DNA of 28,584 nt from Bigelowiella natans CCMP2755 (Eukaryota; Cercozoa; Chlorarachniophyceae), in assembly GCA_000320545.1 (NCBI GenBank), contig ADNK01001847.1:1-28584 (forward strand), given 5' to 3'. Positions 1 through 10,766 of the stretch are shown here, in pieces; position 1 is the first letter of the stretch, and every line of letters starts with the position of its first letter. Position numbers and translations under genes: made by a program. Under the pieces are notes generated by a model. That model was not told where the DNA came from and ran no database searches. It was given only the letters and a program-made list of their open reading frames with translations.

Positions 1-10
1 CGCGCGGTCT

Positions 11-11
<1 letters not shown>

Positions 12-71
<60 letters not shown>
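12..71. repeat. (CA)n followed by (AT)n microsatellite
   Basis: About 14 CA units run directly into about 15 AT units. This compound dinucleotide tract lies at the extreme left edge of the window. The same CA-then-AT order recurs inside a PPR-gene intron at 26919-26975. Confidence 0.97.
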
Positions 72-77
<6 letters not shown>

Positions 78-448
78 CTTATAGTGTGTATAGATGTGTG
101 TGCATATGTGCCTGAGTGCATTCGATGATTGGTACATCGATCGCATACACTCATAGATTTTATAACCAAAAAAATGTAAAAAGGCGTGGATGCAATGCGG
201 GCGGTGCCGCTCCTCGAGATTGTCTCCCGGTCTCGCTAATAACACAATAACCTGATCGCATGCATGCACGTGAGGCTGTGTGTGGGGGTGTGCGGCTAGC
301 ACGAGTTACTCGCGCACAGAACCACCACACAACGCACAGCATATTCAAACATGCGCACATGCCAGTGTGCACGTCGATTGTACACAGTGCGTAGAAAATG
401 CAAACAAGTAACATTTCTGTAGACTCCAAGCACACGCACACACACACA

Positions 449-507
<59 letters not shown>

Positions 508-699
508 CGTGCACACATACGTCCATGTAGACAGGCGGAACATGTGCATACTGACGAGCGATGTGTGACAGCGAAAACACTCTCGAAGCGACGATGTGGC
601 TGGACCAGGTACTTACGTATTTCCCCTCGCTTACTCGATCATGCATCCTTGAAAATACACACACAAGCAATATTTATATATTTATATAAATACATTTCT

Positions 700-735
<36 letters not shown>

Positions 736-1252
736 AACAATATTTCCCATCCCAAATATGAAGTGCATACCAAAACGCACCCTCCACCACCACCACCACC
801 TTGATGCCGAGCTCTGGAATGGCCTCTTTCGCCCTCATCCACCCCACTCGTGCACGCACTTGCACACGTAGGAGGTGGTGCGGTCGGTCCAGACGCTACT
901 TCGACGCCTGCCGCGAATAGGTGATAATATATCGGTGATATATCGTATCCTGCTGCACGCCCGCGAGACGAATATTGCACAGTGCGAATACACATTGTGC
1001 AGGCTATCTTGATATACTCGATCGTCATCGTGTTCTTCACTAGCACCTCTTTTACTTTAATACTGAGTAGCAGCACTGCAAAAGAAAAAAGAATTTGCTC
1101 AGAAGAACGTTTATATCGTTGCTTCTGTGGTTTTCCGCTCTCTCTCTCTCTCGTCCCCCCACCCCCCCCCACCCCTCTCCTTTCTCTTCCTTACTCCATT
1201 TCCTTTCCTTCGGCTAATGTTGTCGTCGCCGGCGTCATCGTCCAAACTGCAG
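72..1252. other. Microsatellite-rich interval, no firm gene
   Basis: The interval holds a CA/CT/CA compound repeat (about 431-505), a CT run (705-732), short CCA repeats near 780-800 and C-rich stretches near 1157-1175. Several short open stretches are flanked by plausible splice signals, notably 521-608, where both strands look exon-like. None joins convincingly in phase to another exon. Missing 5' exons of the S4-domain gene that begins near 1253 should lie here. I could not place them. Confidence 0.6.
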
Positions 1253-1946
1253 GGATGTTGGTTTGCGGAGGATACCCAGGTACATGCACTAGCCGTCATT
1301 AGCAACGGCGCGTACAGCACACTAGTATGATTCAAAAGTTGATGATGTGACACACGCAATGCCAAACGGTAATCATAGGGGCGCGGCGGCGGAGGATACT
1401 CTTCGGGCAGAGGTGGAGGGAGGCAGCGGAATCGTTTTTTTTTTAATATATATAAACAATATCCTTATTCGTGGTGATTCTTCATGCCTCTAGAGAGCCG
1501 AAGAAACACTCATGGAAATACTTCGTGTTGAGAATTTAAATTTCGCCGATGTGAGGAGAGGCACGCATCACACACACCATATGTATAAATATTATATATA
1601 TATATTTTTTATATATATATATATATATATAATATGTACGCGGCTCCTACTACCATGAAGGCGCGACTGGATCTTATACATGGCCCTCCCGAAGTTTATT
1701 GCCTCAGTAGAAGTTTGCGCAAAGCTGGGAGAGGGGGACACCAACGACGAAAACGGAGAAGGAGGAGGAGGAGGACGAGAGGGAGTGTTTACAGCAGTGG
1801 AGCGCGGAGGCGTGATTAGTGAGCTTATGAAACTTGGCGTGCATAACAACCAAATCGGCGATGTACTCCTGAGTCCTGACAAGGCACGACTGCAGGTAAA
1901 TCAGATATGTTAGTGGGAAGGCTGCTATGTGCGAGACGTTTATGTA

Positions 1947-1984
<38 letters not shown>

Positions 1985-2165
1985 TGCTCTTATCTACATG
2001 ATTTGGTCCCGTGGTCGTGCGTGAGCTCAGATATTCTGCATGCCGGAGCACGTCGAGAAGATATGCACAGAGCTCGTCAACATCCAAGGCATTCCTGTTG
2101 AATGCTTGAGGCGAACCCCGGAGTTTGACTTCATGAAGGAAAACCAATTCGCTGACAACGAGTAG
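1253..2165 (+). CDS. Probable photosystem II S4-domain-like protein (partial model)
   Basis: Four exons join in phase: 1253-1279, 1498-1550, 1695-1895 and 2031-2165, each bounded by GT/AG, ending at TAG 2163-2165. The first carries LVCGGYP, like the GGYP motif of YlmH/PSII-S4 proteins. The third and fourth carry a segment like the family core (GVISELMKLGVHNNQIGDVL, then VNIQGIPVECLRRTP). These nucleic-acid-binding proteins are known from cyanobacteria and plastids. An insert of Asp/Glu and Gly residues (around 1740-1780) interrupts the core. The C-terminal S4 RNA-binding domain of the family is not seen: the frame stops early, so the gene is either truncated or has a further exon I missed. 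The 5' end is also missing. The call rests on motif similarity; the first two exons are the least certain. Confidence 0.5.
1592..1632. repeat. (TA)n tract inside an intron
   Basis: An imperfect AT dinucleotide tract lies in the intron between the exons ending at 1550 and starting at 1695 of the S4-domain-like gene. Confidence 0.85.
1945..1984. repeat. (GT)n(GA)n microsatellite inside an intron
   Basis: About ten GT units pass directly into about eight GA units on the sense strand of intron 1896-2030 of the S4-domain-like gene. The same GT-then-GA arrangement is found in an intron of the PINX1 gene. Confidence 0.95.
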
Positions 2166-3128
2166 ATTCCACAGCAGCTGCAATTTTTTCGAGTCAACAC
2201 CGGCTTAGGAAGAGTGATCCTGTAGTCGTGTGACACACTGCAAAGTGGTCATTCAATGATTCCCGGCAAAGTTTCCACACAAGTGTGAACACATCATCTG
2301 AAATCCAGACATGGCTAGCTTTGCATGTCCAAAATGTGCCACACATGCAGCATTGCACAAATTGCAGCTTGCCGCAAAAAGCGCGGCGTCGCGTGCGTGC
2401 AGACAAATGATTGTCTTGAGCATGCACGCACAGTCAGTTGTGCATGCGCATCAGCTCGCGCGTGCACAGCTGCGCGCACTTTCTGATCGGGCGCGTTTGC
2501 ATTGCGCGCACGATGCACGTGTGCACTCGCGTGCGAGTGGCCGGCGAACAGCATGAAAGTCACTGTTCGCATACCATTCCGAATGGCGAATGGCCCTTCA
2601 CTGTTCGTTGCGAATGGCGAATGCAAACATTCGCCATTCACTTCCCATCACCATCCAGCTAGCCAGGACGCCGAGCGCGTCGGCTGAGGGAGGGAAAATG
2701 GAGCACTGTCAGCCAGCAAATCAGCTGAAAAACAGCTTCCTTGATGCACTTGAGATTTGCTTCACATTTGCAAGCTTTTGGCATGTCGCAGGGAGAAATC
2801 CATAAGCGTTTTCTGCTCTCGGCCATCTTTTGGATGGGTTTAGGTGATTTCCAGTTTGTTGTTTTAATTATTGTGCGAGCAGTTTGATTTTCGAGAATAT
2901 CACACCGGAGAATATCGTAGTGGTTCAGCAAGGGATCAGGGAACGGAAACGGGGCTCCGTTTTCAACGGTAACTGCTCCCCCCCTCATCTCCTTCCTTCC
3001 GAGCTACAAGAGCAAGCCGAGGAGTCGGGAAATTTGACTGATTCAAGTTTCCCAAAGGTCAGGGTGGTAATCCTGACGTCCTGCCGCACTCTTCCCTCCT
3101 CTAGGATTGACTACTGCTTCGTAGTACA
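2166..3128. other. Intergenic interval with a hairpin, no firm gene
   Basis: The left half is rich in TGCA and GCGC words, typical of the other gene-free stretches of this window. It contains repeated copies of a GAATGGCGAATGG word and a perfect hairpin at 2612-2639. An open stretch at 2884-3060 ends at a possible donor (3058), but no in-phase acceptor connects it to the Tudor-like gene downstream. Confidence 0.6.
2612..2639. repeat. Perfect 12-bp hairpin with four-base loop
   Basis: The left arm GAATGGCGAATG (2612-2623) is exactly complementary to CATTCGCCATTC (2628-2639), with loop CAAA. A further direct copy of the left-arm word starts at 2581 and runs into another partial copy, so the word is clustered here in both orientations. 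It could be the core of a small fold-back element or a structured transcript end. No flanking target duplication was found. Confidence 0.8.
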
Positions 3129-4699
3129 ATGCAGCGTCAAGACAGGGAGAGGAAGATGGCCATGTATCCGGTCTGCCCGGACATGAACACGGTGGCTCTT
3201 GGAGAAATTTATGAGAAGGGACAGCACATCGAAATCAAGTCTATTTTAGGTGTTGTGAAGCGCAAGCATGCATGGGGAGGGGGGTCAGGAAGCGCGATAA
3301 GAGGCTCAGGGCCTAAGTGGGTAGACGCTGAAATCGAGGGTATGTATCGAGGAGGGGGTGGGAACTACGACGTATACGTTCCCTACTCCCAAGAGGCAAA
3401 ATCTTCTCGCATGGCCGGAGTTCACTACAGGTGTATGATCGCTAGTCTTTTCGAACCATGTGTGAAAATACGGAGACTTGGGGAGTCTTGAGTTGTGCTG
3501 ACGATTGATTACTTATCTACAGTCGCGTTCCAGCTTCTTGTCTAAGACCAAGGCGCCGACGAGCACCTTTCCGCTCGATGTCCACATCTATACATATTCC
3601 TACCCGATCGGCGTCCAGGAGCAGGTCGGCCGTTGCGAAATTGCCGTCCCAGCTTCGACAAGAAGCAAGCATATCTGCCACACAAATGCGAACTCAGGCA
3701 CGAGCGCGCGCATCCGAAGAGGCGAGGAAAAAAGCGGCAAGGCGGGCTAGAGCTATAAAGAGAGCCTCCCGGATAGGGACGAAGAATAAAAATAAGTCCT
3801 CGAAGGCTCAAAAACAACGGCGGACGTTACGGAAGATGCTAGAAGATCTTCATCTGGACCTTAGCCAAGCACCTCAATTTAGTAAGGCTCAGAAATCGCA
3901 ATCGTCACGGTCTGGACTACGAGGGTCCACGAGAATGTACAAACCTCCGGCACAACACGGTCGGACCACGCGGAGCTCGCCAGAGAGCTCTCGGTGGGTT
4001 CATCCTAAAAAAGGCCAATACCTTGGTACGGTCGACCTAGACATCACCATGGCACCTGTGGTGAAAGATTACGATTGGTTCGCAACATGGTCTGCCATGG
4101 ACAAACTAGACGCTAACTCGAAAGCTATGATATTGCCACAATCGCAGTCTGGATGTGAAGCTTTTGACTTGCCCGCCTCTCATGAGCGCGAAAAGGGAGC
4201 CATATTGCGATTGTGGAGCATATTGCAGGTGCCAAGATCTATCTGCAAGAAGCAAAGAATGCGTCTATTTGGAAAGCCCCTTACGCAACGTAAGTATGCG
4301 ACTGTAGTTCAGCAGGCGTCTTGGCTACGACAGTGCTTGGCGAAGCTTCTCACAGCATTGAGAACTATTGATAGAAGAGAGAAGCTCTCTCGAAATTTAG
4401 GTGCAGTAATTCAAGATGATGTCTTTGGGATCTGCAAGAATGATGAAGGTAGTACGGGAAAGTCGGGGAGAAATATGTGGAAATCTGATGAACTCAAATC
4501 TGCAGTCAAACAGTTAGTTCTCGTCGATGCGGAGTGTTCAGCGGCGATTCTGAACTGGACAAATGTGAGTCCTTGGGTTGATGCAGGAAAATTTAAATAT
4601 CGGGGTGAAAGGTACCTGAAAAAAATAGAAAAAGAGACTCGATTTTTAGAAACTATGTTTCACGTAATAGCAAAGTCAACGCCAACAACAGTGAAGTAG
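3129..4699 (+). CDS. Unrecognised basic protein with an N-terminal Tudor/agenet-like domain
   Basis: Two exons, 3129-3430 and 3523-4699, give 492 residues. The 93-bp phase-2 intron has donor CAG|GTGTAT and acceptor CTACAG. The N-terminal 110 residues resemble a Tudor-like barrel: GQHIEIKS, then PKWVDAEIEGMYRGG, then YDVYVPY, then AGVHYSRVPASCLRP. That last piece spans the splice junction, which supports the intron. Such domains often bind methylated histone tails or other modified peptides. A Ser/Arg/Lys-rich segment of about 130 residues follows (probably nuclear, inferred). The C-terminal half is mostly helical-looking and matches no family I recognise. It includes ILRLWSILQVPRSICKKQRM. The start could instead be the ATG at 3156. 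The gene is not in an obvious cluster. Confidence 0.75.
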
Positions 4700-5373
4700 T
4701 AGCATATGATGACCTGCAGCTTGCTTGTGATAACAGCAAATTTTGACACTACAAAAAATTCATTGCACTATAAATCATCCGGACTGCATGCTGGAAATAT
4801 GCATACTTCATTCTGTTAATTTCACAATGCGACTATTGTGTGCATGCACTCCTCTAGATCTGTTAAGATCTGTTTCTCACTCAACATTGCAACACAAAAC
4901 CCCAGCTTAAATGTAGCTCTACGACTTGCAGCTACTGCTGCATGCTTGCATTGCTTACTGTCTGCATGTCACGATGCAGTGCACTCTAGAACTAGCTAGC
5001 TAGCTAGATGATGGAACTGCGCGGCAGATGCATATAAATTGACATGTTCCACAAGCACTATCCGCGCATTTCAGTCACAGCAAACACACTACTTGCACAG
5101 CACTATAGCATGCATGTCCACATGTGGAACAGCATACATTGCGTGGAATGTGTGTGGTAGTTGTAGCTGCACAGCACAAAATGCAGCGTGGTCGTAAGCC
5201 TATGTAGCACATTAGACTTGATAGTCTGATATTGATTCTATTTAACATAAAACGCGCATCAAAATTTGAAGAAATAGCCAATACAACCTTTGCTTCAATC
5301 AACAACTTCACTTATGCCGTAAGACAATTCATTGTGGCCACCTCTGAATTAGAAGGTATGGCTTTCTTTCTTG
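4700..5373. other. Intergenic interval rich in palindromic words
   Basis: This lies between two convergent genes. It contains a (CTAG)4 palindrome at 4992-5007 and many TGCATGC and AGATCT-type words. No exon with in-phase splice partners was seen. Confidence 0.65.
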
Positions 5374-7294
5374 TTAAGAACTAGTGTAACAAGTAAATCG
5401 TCTGCAGCATCCTGGTACATGCATTGGAACTCTTGCATAATACTGGAAAAATGAACTAACAATGATAAATGCATAGAAGCCAAAATCTGAAAGGGCAGCG
5501 TACTCTCTAGCCTCATCGTCCGTTCCTCTTGCCAAATCACCACCAGTGGTGAAATTACTCAAGAAAAGCATGAGAGATGCCAGAGCCGCAATGAAACCAA
5601 CGATCGGAATTGCAATGCTGAGAAAACCAAGTTTTCTTCGAATTCTTGCCGCATTACGACGTGCCTTCTTTGAAGCTTTGTTGTTTCTAAAACTATTGCT
5701 TCGTTGTAAACTTGGTTGTGATTTTTGGTCTTTCGAAGTTACTGGAGAACGAGGAGACTTCATGGTGATATTTTTGCTGCTTTGAGATTGATTCTCAATC
5801 AAAGCAGAATCTAATGATGGATTTTTCTGCTCGGAATCGGTATCCACTTGGAGGCGCATTTCAGAACATTCATCTGCTTTGCTCATAATATTCCGACTGC
5901 CTGGAGCAACATCATTAGATGTGGTTATAGTCACACGCATAGGGTTCAGAGCATTGCTATTTTGTTTTGTGGCGCTCATCTCCATCTGTTGGGCTCCACC
6001 ATTGCCTTTGGTCGAGACGGAAACCTCATCTTCTTGACCAGACGAAAATTTATTATACCCATAGCTTCTATCAATAGCTCCACGTAGGCGGAGAAATGAT
6101 GACACCTGAGAATAACTCTATCCTGAACTGACCAGGAACAATTACAGTTAACAGTTACCAGAATATAACACATTGCAGTAATAGCACCAACGTTGATTAA
6201 GTGACGAAACCCATTGACTCGAATACTTTTTTCGAAAAGTACATATATTGTCTGTGAAACAAAATTAAAGTGAGAAGATGAAATTCTCTATTGTTAATGT
6301 CCTCAATATTACCACTATTGACTGGCTTAAAATTGTCGCTGTTGCAAAGATTTTGCAATTCCATTCAATGTACGATGGCAAACGTTTGGATAAATTGACT
6401 AATGGCAAGAAGCAATCTTAACATATAATGCTGCAACATTTTGTGAGAATTGGATCACCAGATGAGTAGTAAGCTTTTAGCACAATAAACCTTCACAAAA
6501 ATGCAGTTAGTGCAAATTAAATTGATTGCGAAACTAATTACGTCAGATAAAAAGCTGTTGCTGCGATCATAACCTGAAAACAAAGATGGATGAACCAAAG
6601 TGCAAAATTCAGAACGATTTCAGTGGCGATGGAGCTTACTGTGAGAAGAGAGTTGAAAATGCTAAAAAATTGCCATCCGAAGTATGCAGGTTCATGAGAA
6701 CCCTGAAATAACAAAACGTTACTGAATAACTTTTTTGATTATTCACATTAATCTTTTAGGCACTGTTAAATATTAATAAGTTCATTTGCATGACCAGAGT
6801 ATAGATGAAGTCCACTGTGACAATAGCTGTGTTGCAACTGATACAAATACATTTTGAAAAAAACTATAAACAACTAGAATTAGCATGTAGGGATACACAA
6901 AGCAATTACTAGTGAAGTCGACGCATGGTAACATTGGCTTCAGGAGAAATAAGCTGTCCAACGTTGTAAACCTAGCACCGTACATGTTCGGGTTGCTTTT
7001 TAGAAAGATCATCAGTACAGAAAGCTGAACAACGGTTTATTTTACTTGCTGCAGAGAGATAATAGCCAGCCGTATAAGATCTGGATACAAATGGTATTGT
7101 TCAGGATTCAGGAACGCAACAATTTAATTTCAAGCATCCAACATGTTCCTCAGTTATCATCGCACCACTATTTCATTGTACTAAACATTCCTCATTCGTT
7201 CTAGGAAACCGTGCCCGAGCTCAGCTTGACGGAATTGTGAACAGAATGCATGCACGGCGATGCGACCTGGGATGAACCATTCGGACGACGACAT
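5374..7294 (-). CDS. Unrecognised multi-pass membrane protein, possibly seven-helix
   Basis: Seven exons read right to left join in phase: 7294-7267, 7080-7046, 7024-6910, 6826-6795, 6702-6574, 6251-6159 and 6105-5374, giving 387 residues. The start MSSSEWFIP joins across a phase-1 junction to DLIRLAIISLQQ. Hydrophobic segments lie at about 11-29, 48-70, 77-97, 98-118, 130-146, 303-328 and 346-364. A polar loop of about 155 residues separates the fifth and sixth; it is Ser/Gln/Lys-rich and ends in an Arg/Lys cluster. The layout of five helices, a long basic loop and two helices recalls a G-protein-coupled receptor with an enlarged third loop, but I see no diagnostic motif. The function is unknown. 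The gene is divergent from the ABCG gene. The last 30 residues are uncertain, because another frame at 5349-5440 also looks coding and a small intron may exist. Confidence 0.7.
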
Positions 7295-7786
7295 TGCTCT
7301 GCTAGTAGCTTTGGGCGGTCGTGGACGCGTGGGCAAATCGACTAGCACCGCGATGTTTCTGTGAGCGCGACAACATATCTCCACGCACATCCGCGCAAAA
7401 TGGATGGCGTTTTCCGCAACTGGTGCTCGAAGCTTGAAGTACCCCTCAGAGCGGCCGTGTAATCTGAAGCAAAGTTGGCGGGCGATTCCTCCACGCGACA
7501 ACGGCTCACAGCAGCCACTCGTCAAGAACCTCGGCTTTGCGTCGCGGGCTGTATTTTTTTCCCTTGGTACTGAAAAGCTAGATCTAGCGTTCTCTCAACA
7601 TCCCTCAGCGTTCAGGTTGCGCGACATGATCTGGTGGCGTATACACAGGGAAATTGTAGGCGATTTAAACGAAGAGCTATAATTTAAGACAGTTGATGCA
7701 CGCTCATCTGTTGATGCCACGCTCATGCCGCGCGCACACCCGTACAACCCGAAACCTACTACTTCTGCAGGCCTTTCAACGACGAA
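7295..7786. promoter_or_regulatory. Divergent promoter interval, membrane protein / ABCG
   Basis: The two flanking start codons point away from each other 492 bp apart, so promoters and 5' leaders for both genes must lie here. An open stretch at 7404-7682 has no splice partner and is not called a gene. A possible acceptor (CTGCAG, 7765-7770) just before the ABCG start could mark a 5'-leader intron. No specific promoter element is claimed. Confidence 0.45.
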
Positions 7787-10766
7787 ATGACTTCGACGTT
7801 CGCCCCCGTCTCGCCGAATACAAAAGAGATGGATAGCATATTTATGGCAAAGAAGCAGAACAACCTGAAGTCCCCTTCGCTGTGTGTAACAGGGCTCCAG
7901 GTGGACGTTCCTGACATTGCGATACTTAAGAAGATTAACTTTGAGAGTTACCGGGGAGAGCTTCAGGGCATCTTGGGTCCTTCTGGAGCGGGAAAGTCCA
8001 CGTTGTTAAGATGTCTCGCAGGAAAACGGATCGAGGGCACGGTACTTAATACCTCATTTTTAATTAATGAAAAATCATCTGATTCATCATTTTACAGCAT
8101 ATCGGTGCTTTCACACTCCATGGCCAGCTGATGGAAGATCGAGAAAATATGTGTTCGAAGATTGCATTTCTAGTATGCACCATCATACGGAAGCTATGGC
8201 AGGAGAAACTTTGCTAATTTAAATGTTTTTCCTTTTATTTTTTTTTCAAGGAACAAGAAGAATGTCTGATTGGAACCCAAACTGTTTTCGAAGCGTTGAT
8301 GTTTGTTGCCCGACTATACTACTCAAGCACAGTACTAGACCTTAGCTGAAGAAAATATCAAAAAGTTACAGATATGAAAATTTCAGTCATATCAAGAATC
8401 AAAACTGAAGCGCTTAGTGTCCACCACCATAGATAAATTAGGCCTCTCACATCGGTAAGCAGCCATTTATCACTTTCCTACACTGGTTTAAACTATTAAT
8501 TATTTTACGTTGATAGACGTGATACTTTGATTGGAGACGTCACGTTTAAGGTACCAAAATACTCCTGGATGTAAGCAAATGGAAGATAAGATACATTCAT
8601 TTGGTCAGAGTTTGTCTGGAGGAGAAAAGAGACGGGTTTCCATCGGGGAGCAACTCGTAATAGTTATTTATGAAAAAAAAATAATGTTAAACAACTTTTT
8701 AACACAGGTTAAGAATCCTGACGTCATCCTTCTTGATGAGCCTACTTCGGGTACTTTCATTACAATCGCCGCTTGAATTCAGATATAAGCGATAGTATGG
8801 ACTTCATCCAGGTCTTGATTCTAAGAATGCAATTGGAATCATGTTGCTACTTAAAGACCTGGCCTCTAAAGTAAGAAAATTTAACATCAAGCAGTGTTTA
8901 CAACAAATGAAAATATCCTATTGATATTATCCAGGGGAGCACAGTTATAACATCTTTGCATCAACCATCTTCTCGAATTACTGCATTGTTCGACCGAGTC
9001 TGTTTGATGACGAACGGACACGTGGTAAATAAGATATTATGTGTCAAATAGTACCATCTCACGATTATTAACATTCAGATATTTAATGGCACGGTTCCTA
9101 GATGCTTGAAATTTTTTTCATCAAATGGATATCCATGTCCAAAAATGTGAGAAGATGGACATGCAATAGAAAAGTCTTCAATGTTAATATTGGGTAAAAT
9201 TAGGTATAATCCAAGTGATCATTTTCTAGATTGCTTAAGTGAACGACGCTTCAGGTCAGGTAGAGTCATTGGTGGTGGGGCTACGAGGATATCACCGGTT
9301 GACTACAAGAAGAAAGTCAGCAATGCTGGCGACATTGAACTTGGTATGATGAACGAGGTAAGTGGAATGTATCCATCAAGTTTGGGAGTCCAGGGAGCAG
9401 ATCTAAGTGCGAACAGAAAATTGAGTGAGAATTCAGTTTCTCAGTCGGATAACAAAATGCAGTATTCACCCCCCCTTCAACCTTCAATAAGCCAGCGCAA
9501 TTTCGAGTCTTCAACAAATGTATTAGAAAAACCATCATCATCCAATAAGGACGGTGCTTCAGGGAGTGCTCCTAATCCACTATTGGGCGACAAGGCGAGC
9601 CTTATGTCACCTACAGTCTCAACTGTGCCGCCAACAAAACCCTCGAATTCTGGCTATTCGTCACCCCGAAGCATGCGCGGCGACGATGATGATGATGATC
9701 GATCAGCATTTGCAGGAAGGTGTACATCAGCTTATTGTTGTGAAAGCAGATAGCATATTACCATTCTCCGAATATTGAAATGATTTACAGATTTCGATAT
9801 AATTTTTGGAGTAAAGAGGGACAATGGAGTCGAAATGCATCTCGAGGGGCAAGCGCTTCCTGGTGGCTTCAATATCGGGTGAAAGAGTCATATCATTGTT
9901 GACGGTTCAATATAACGACTCAATTTTATTTTGATTAGATGCTAACCACACGAAAATTACAGCAGTGGCGACGGAATCCCATCCTGTTCATGTCTGAAAT
10001 GCTCCAGTTTATTCTAAAAGGCGTTTACATTGGAAGTTTATATCATCCTCTTCCATCGGACCTAGAACGTGGTTCTTTCGAAAGATTTGCTTCCTTATTC
10101 ACTCTCCTCGCTGCAATATGCTTTACTCCGATATTTACAGCAATCTCCGTGTTTCAGCTTGAAAAATATGTTCTTCGAAAAGAGGTGCCAACAGGACTAT
10201 ATTCCCTTTCAGCTTACCTTGCAGGGCTCACAACGACTTCGCTATTTATCGAATCTATCATGAGTATGATGTATTGTATTGTGACGTACTGGTTTTTGGG
10301 ATTACAAGATGAGGGAATAAAATTTTTTATATTTTACTACACCCTGACTATATTCATCATGATATCCGAAAGCATGGGATTGATCTGCGTTTACAGTGGG
10401 CAGCTTCTCGGAAGCGGGGGGGATGGAGATTCATTGACTTTCTTTCTAATTACTCCTATATACATTCTTATTACTCTATCTGGATTCTTAGCAGTAGAAA
10501 CTCCTATATATTATCAATGGATTCAATGGATAAATTATTTTCATTACACAACGGCCATCCTTGTCGAGAACGAAATGTCAGGTTTAACATTTCGTCAGGA
10601 AGTAGCCCCGGGGGTTGAAGTAGAAATTGATGGAGTGGATGCAATTCGCGATAGTTTTAGGAATGGACTAAGTTTGTCTGAGAATCTCGTCATTATTACT
10701 TCAATGTTTGTGATCACAAGAACACTGTCTTTTCTTGCCTTGATTCGTATCAAAGATTTCCAATGA
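7787..10766 (+). CDS. ABCG (white/brown-type) half ABC transporter
   Basis: Thirteen exons join in phase to 750 residues: 7787-8041, 8098-8172, 8251-8331, 8387-8454, 8517-8550, 8609-8656, 8708-8750, 8812-8870, 8935-9024, 9079-9146, 9204-9719, 9791-9878 and 9939-10766. The nucleotide-binding domain comes first: Walker A GPSGAGKS (64-71), a Q-loop glutamine near 112, signature LSGGE (173-177), Walker B VILLDEPTSG (about 193-202) and H-loop SLHQPSS (His 230). The NBD-first, TMD-last order is the ABCG hallmark; family members export lipids, sterols or hydrophobic compounds as dimers. A Ser/Pro-rich linker of about 170 residues with an Asp6 run (exon 11) precedes the C-terminal membrane domain, all in the last exon. 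The stretch between the DTLIG motif and the signature is shorter than usual, so a small exon may be missed near 8551-8608. The substrate cannot be told. Confidence 0.93.

Noticed and set aside
6509-6573. Extension of membrane-protein exon 5 through GTTATG into VMIAATAFYLT
   Set aside because: Stopping at CAG 6574 (phase 0) joins the next exon exactly in phase; the extension ends in phase 2 and runs into a stop after any splice I tried.
7404-7682. Plus-strand open frame of 92 codons upstream of ABCG
   Set aside because: The ABCG start at 7787 is sufficient, the frame has no splice junction into it, and the product resembles nothing known.
9358-9715. A strong donor (GAG|GTAAGT at 9358) and an acceptor at 9715 suggesting an intron inside ABCG exon 11
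   Set aside because: Removing it (358 bp) breaks the frame: the following exon would be entered in the wrong phase. Reading through is open all the way and joins exon 12 in phase.
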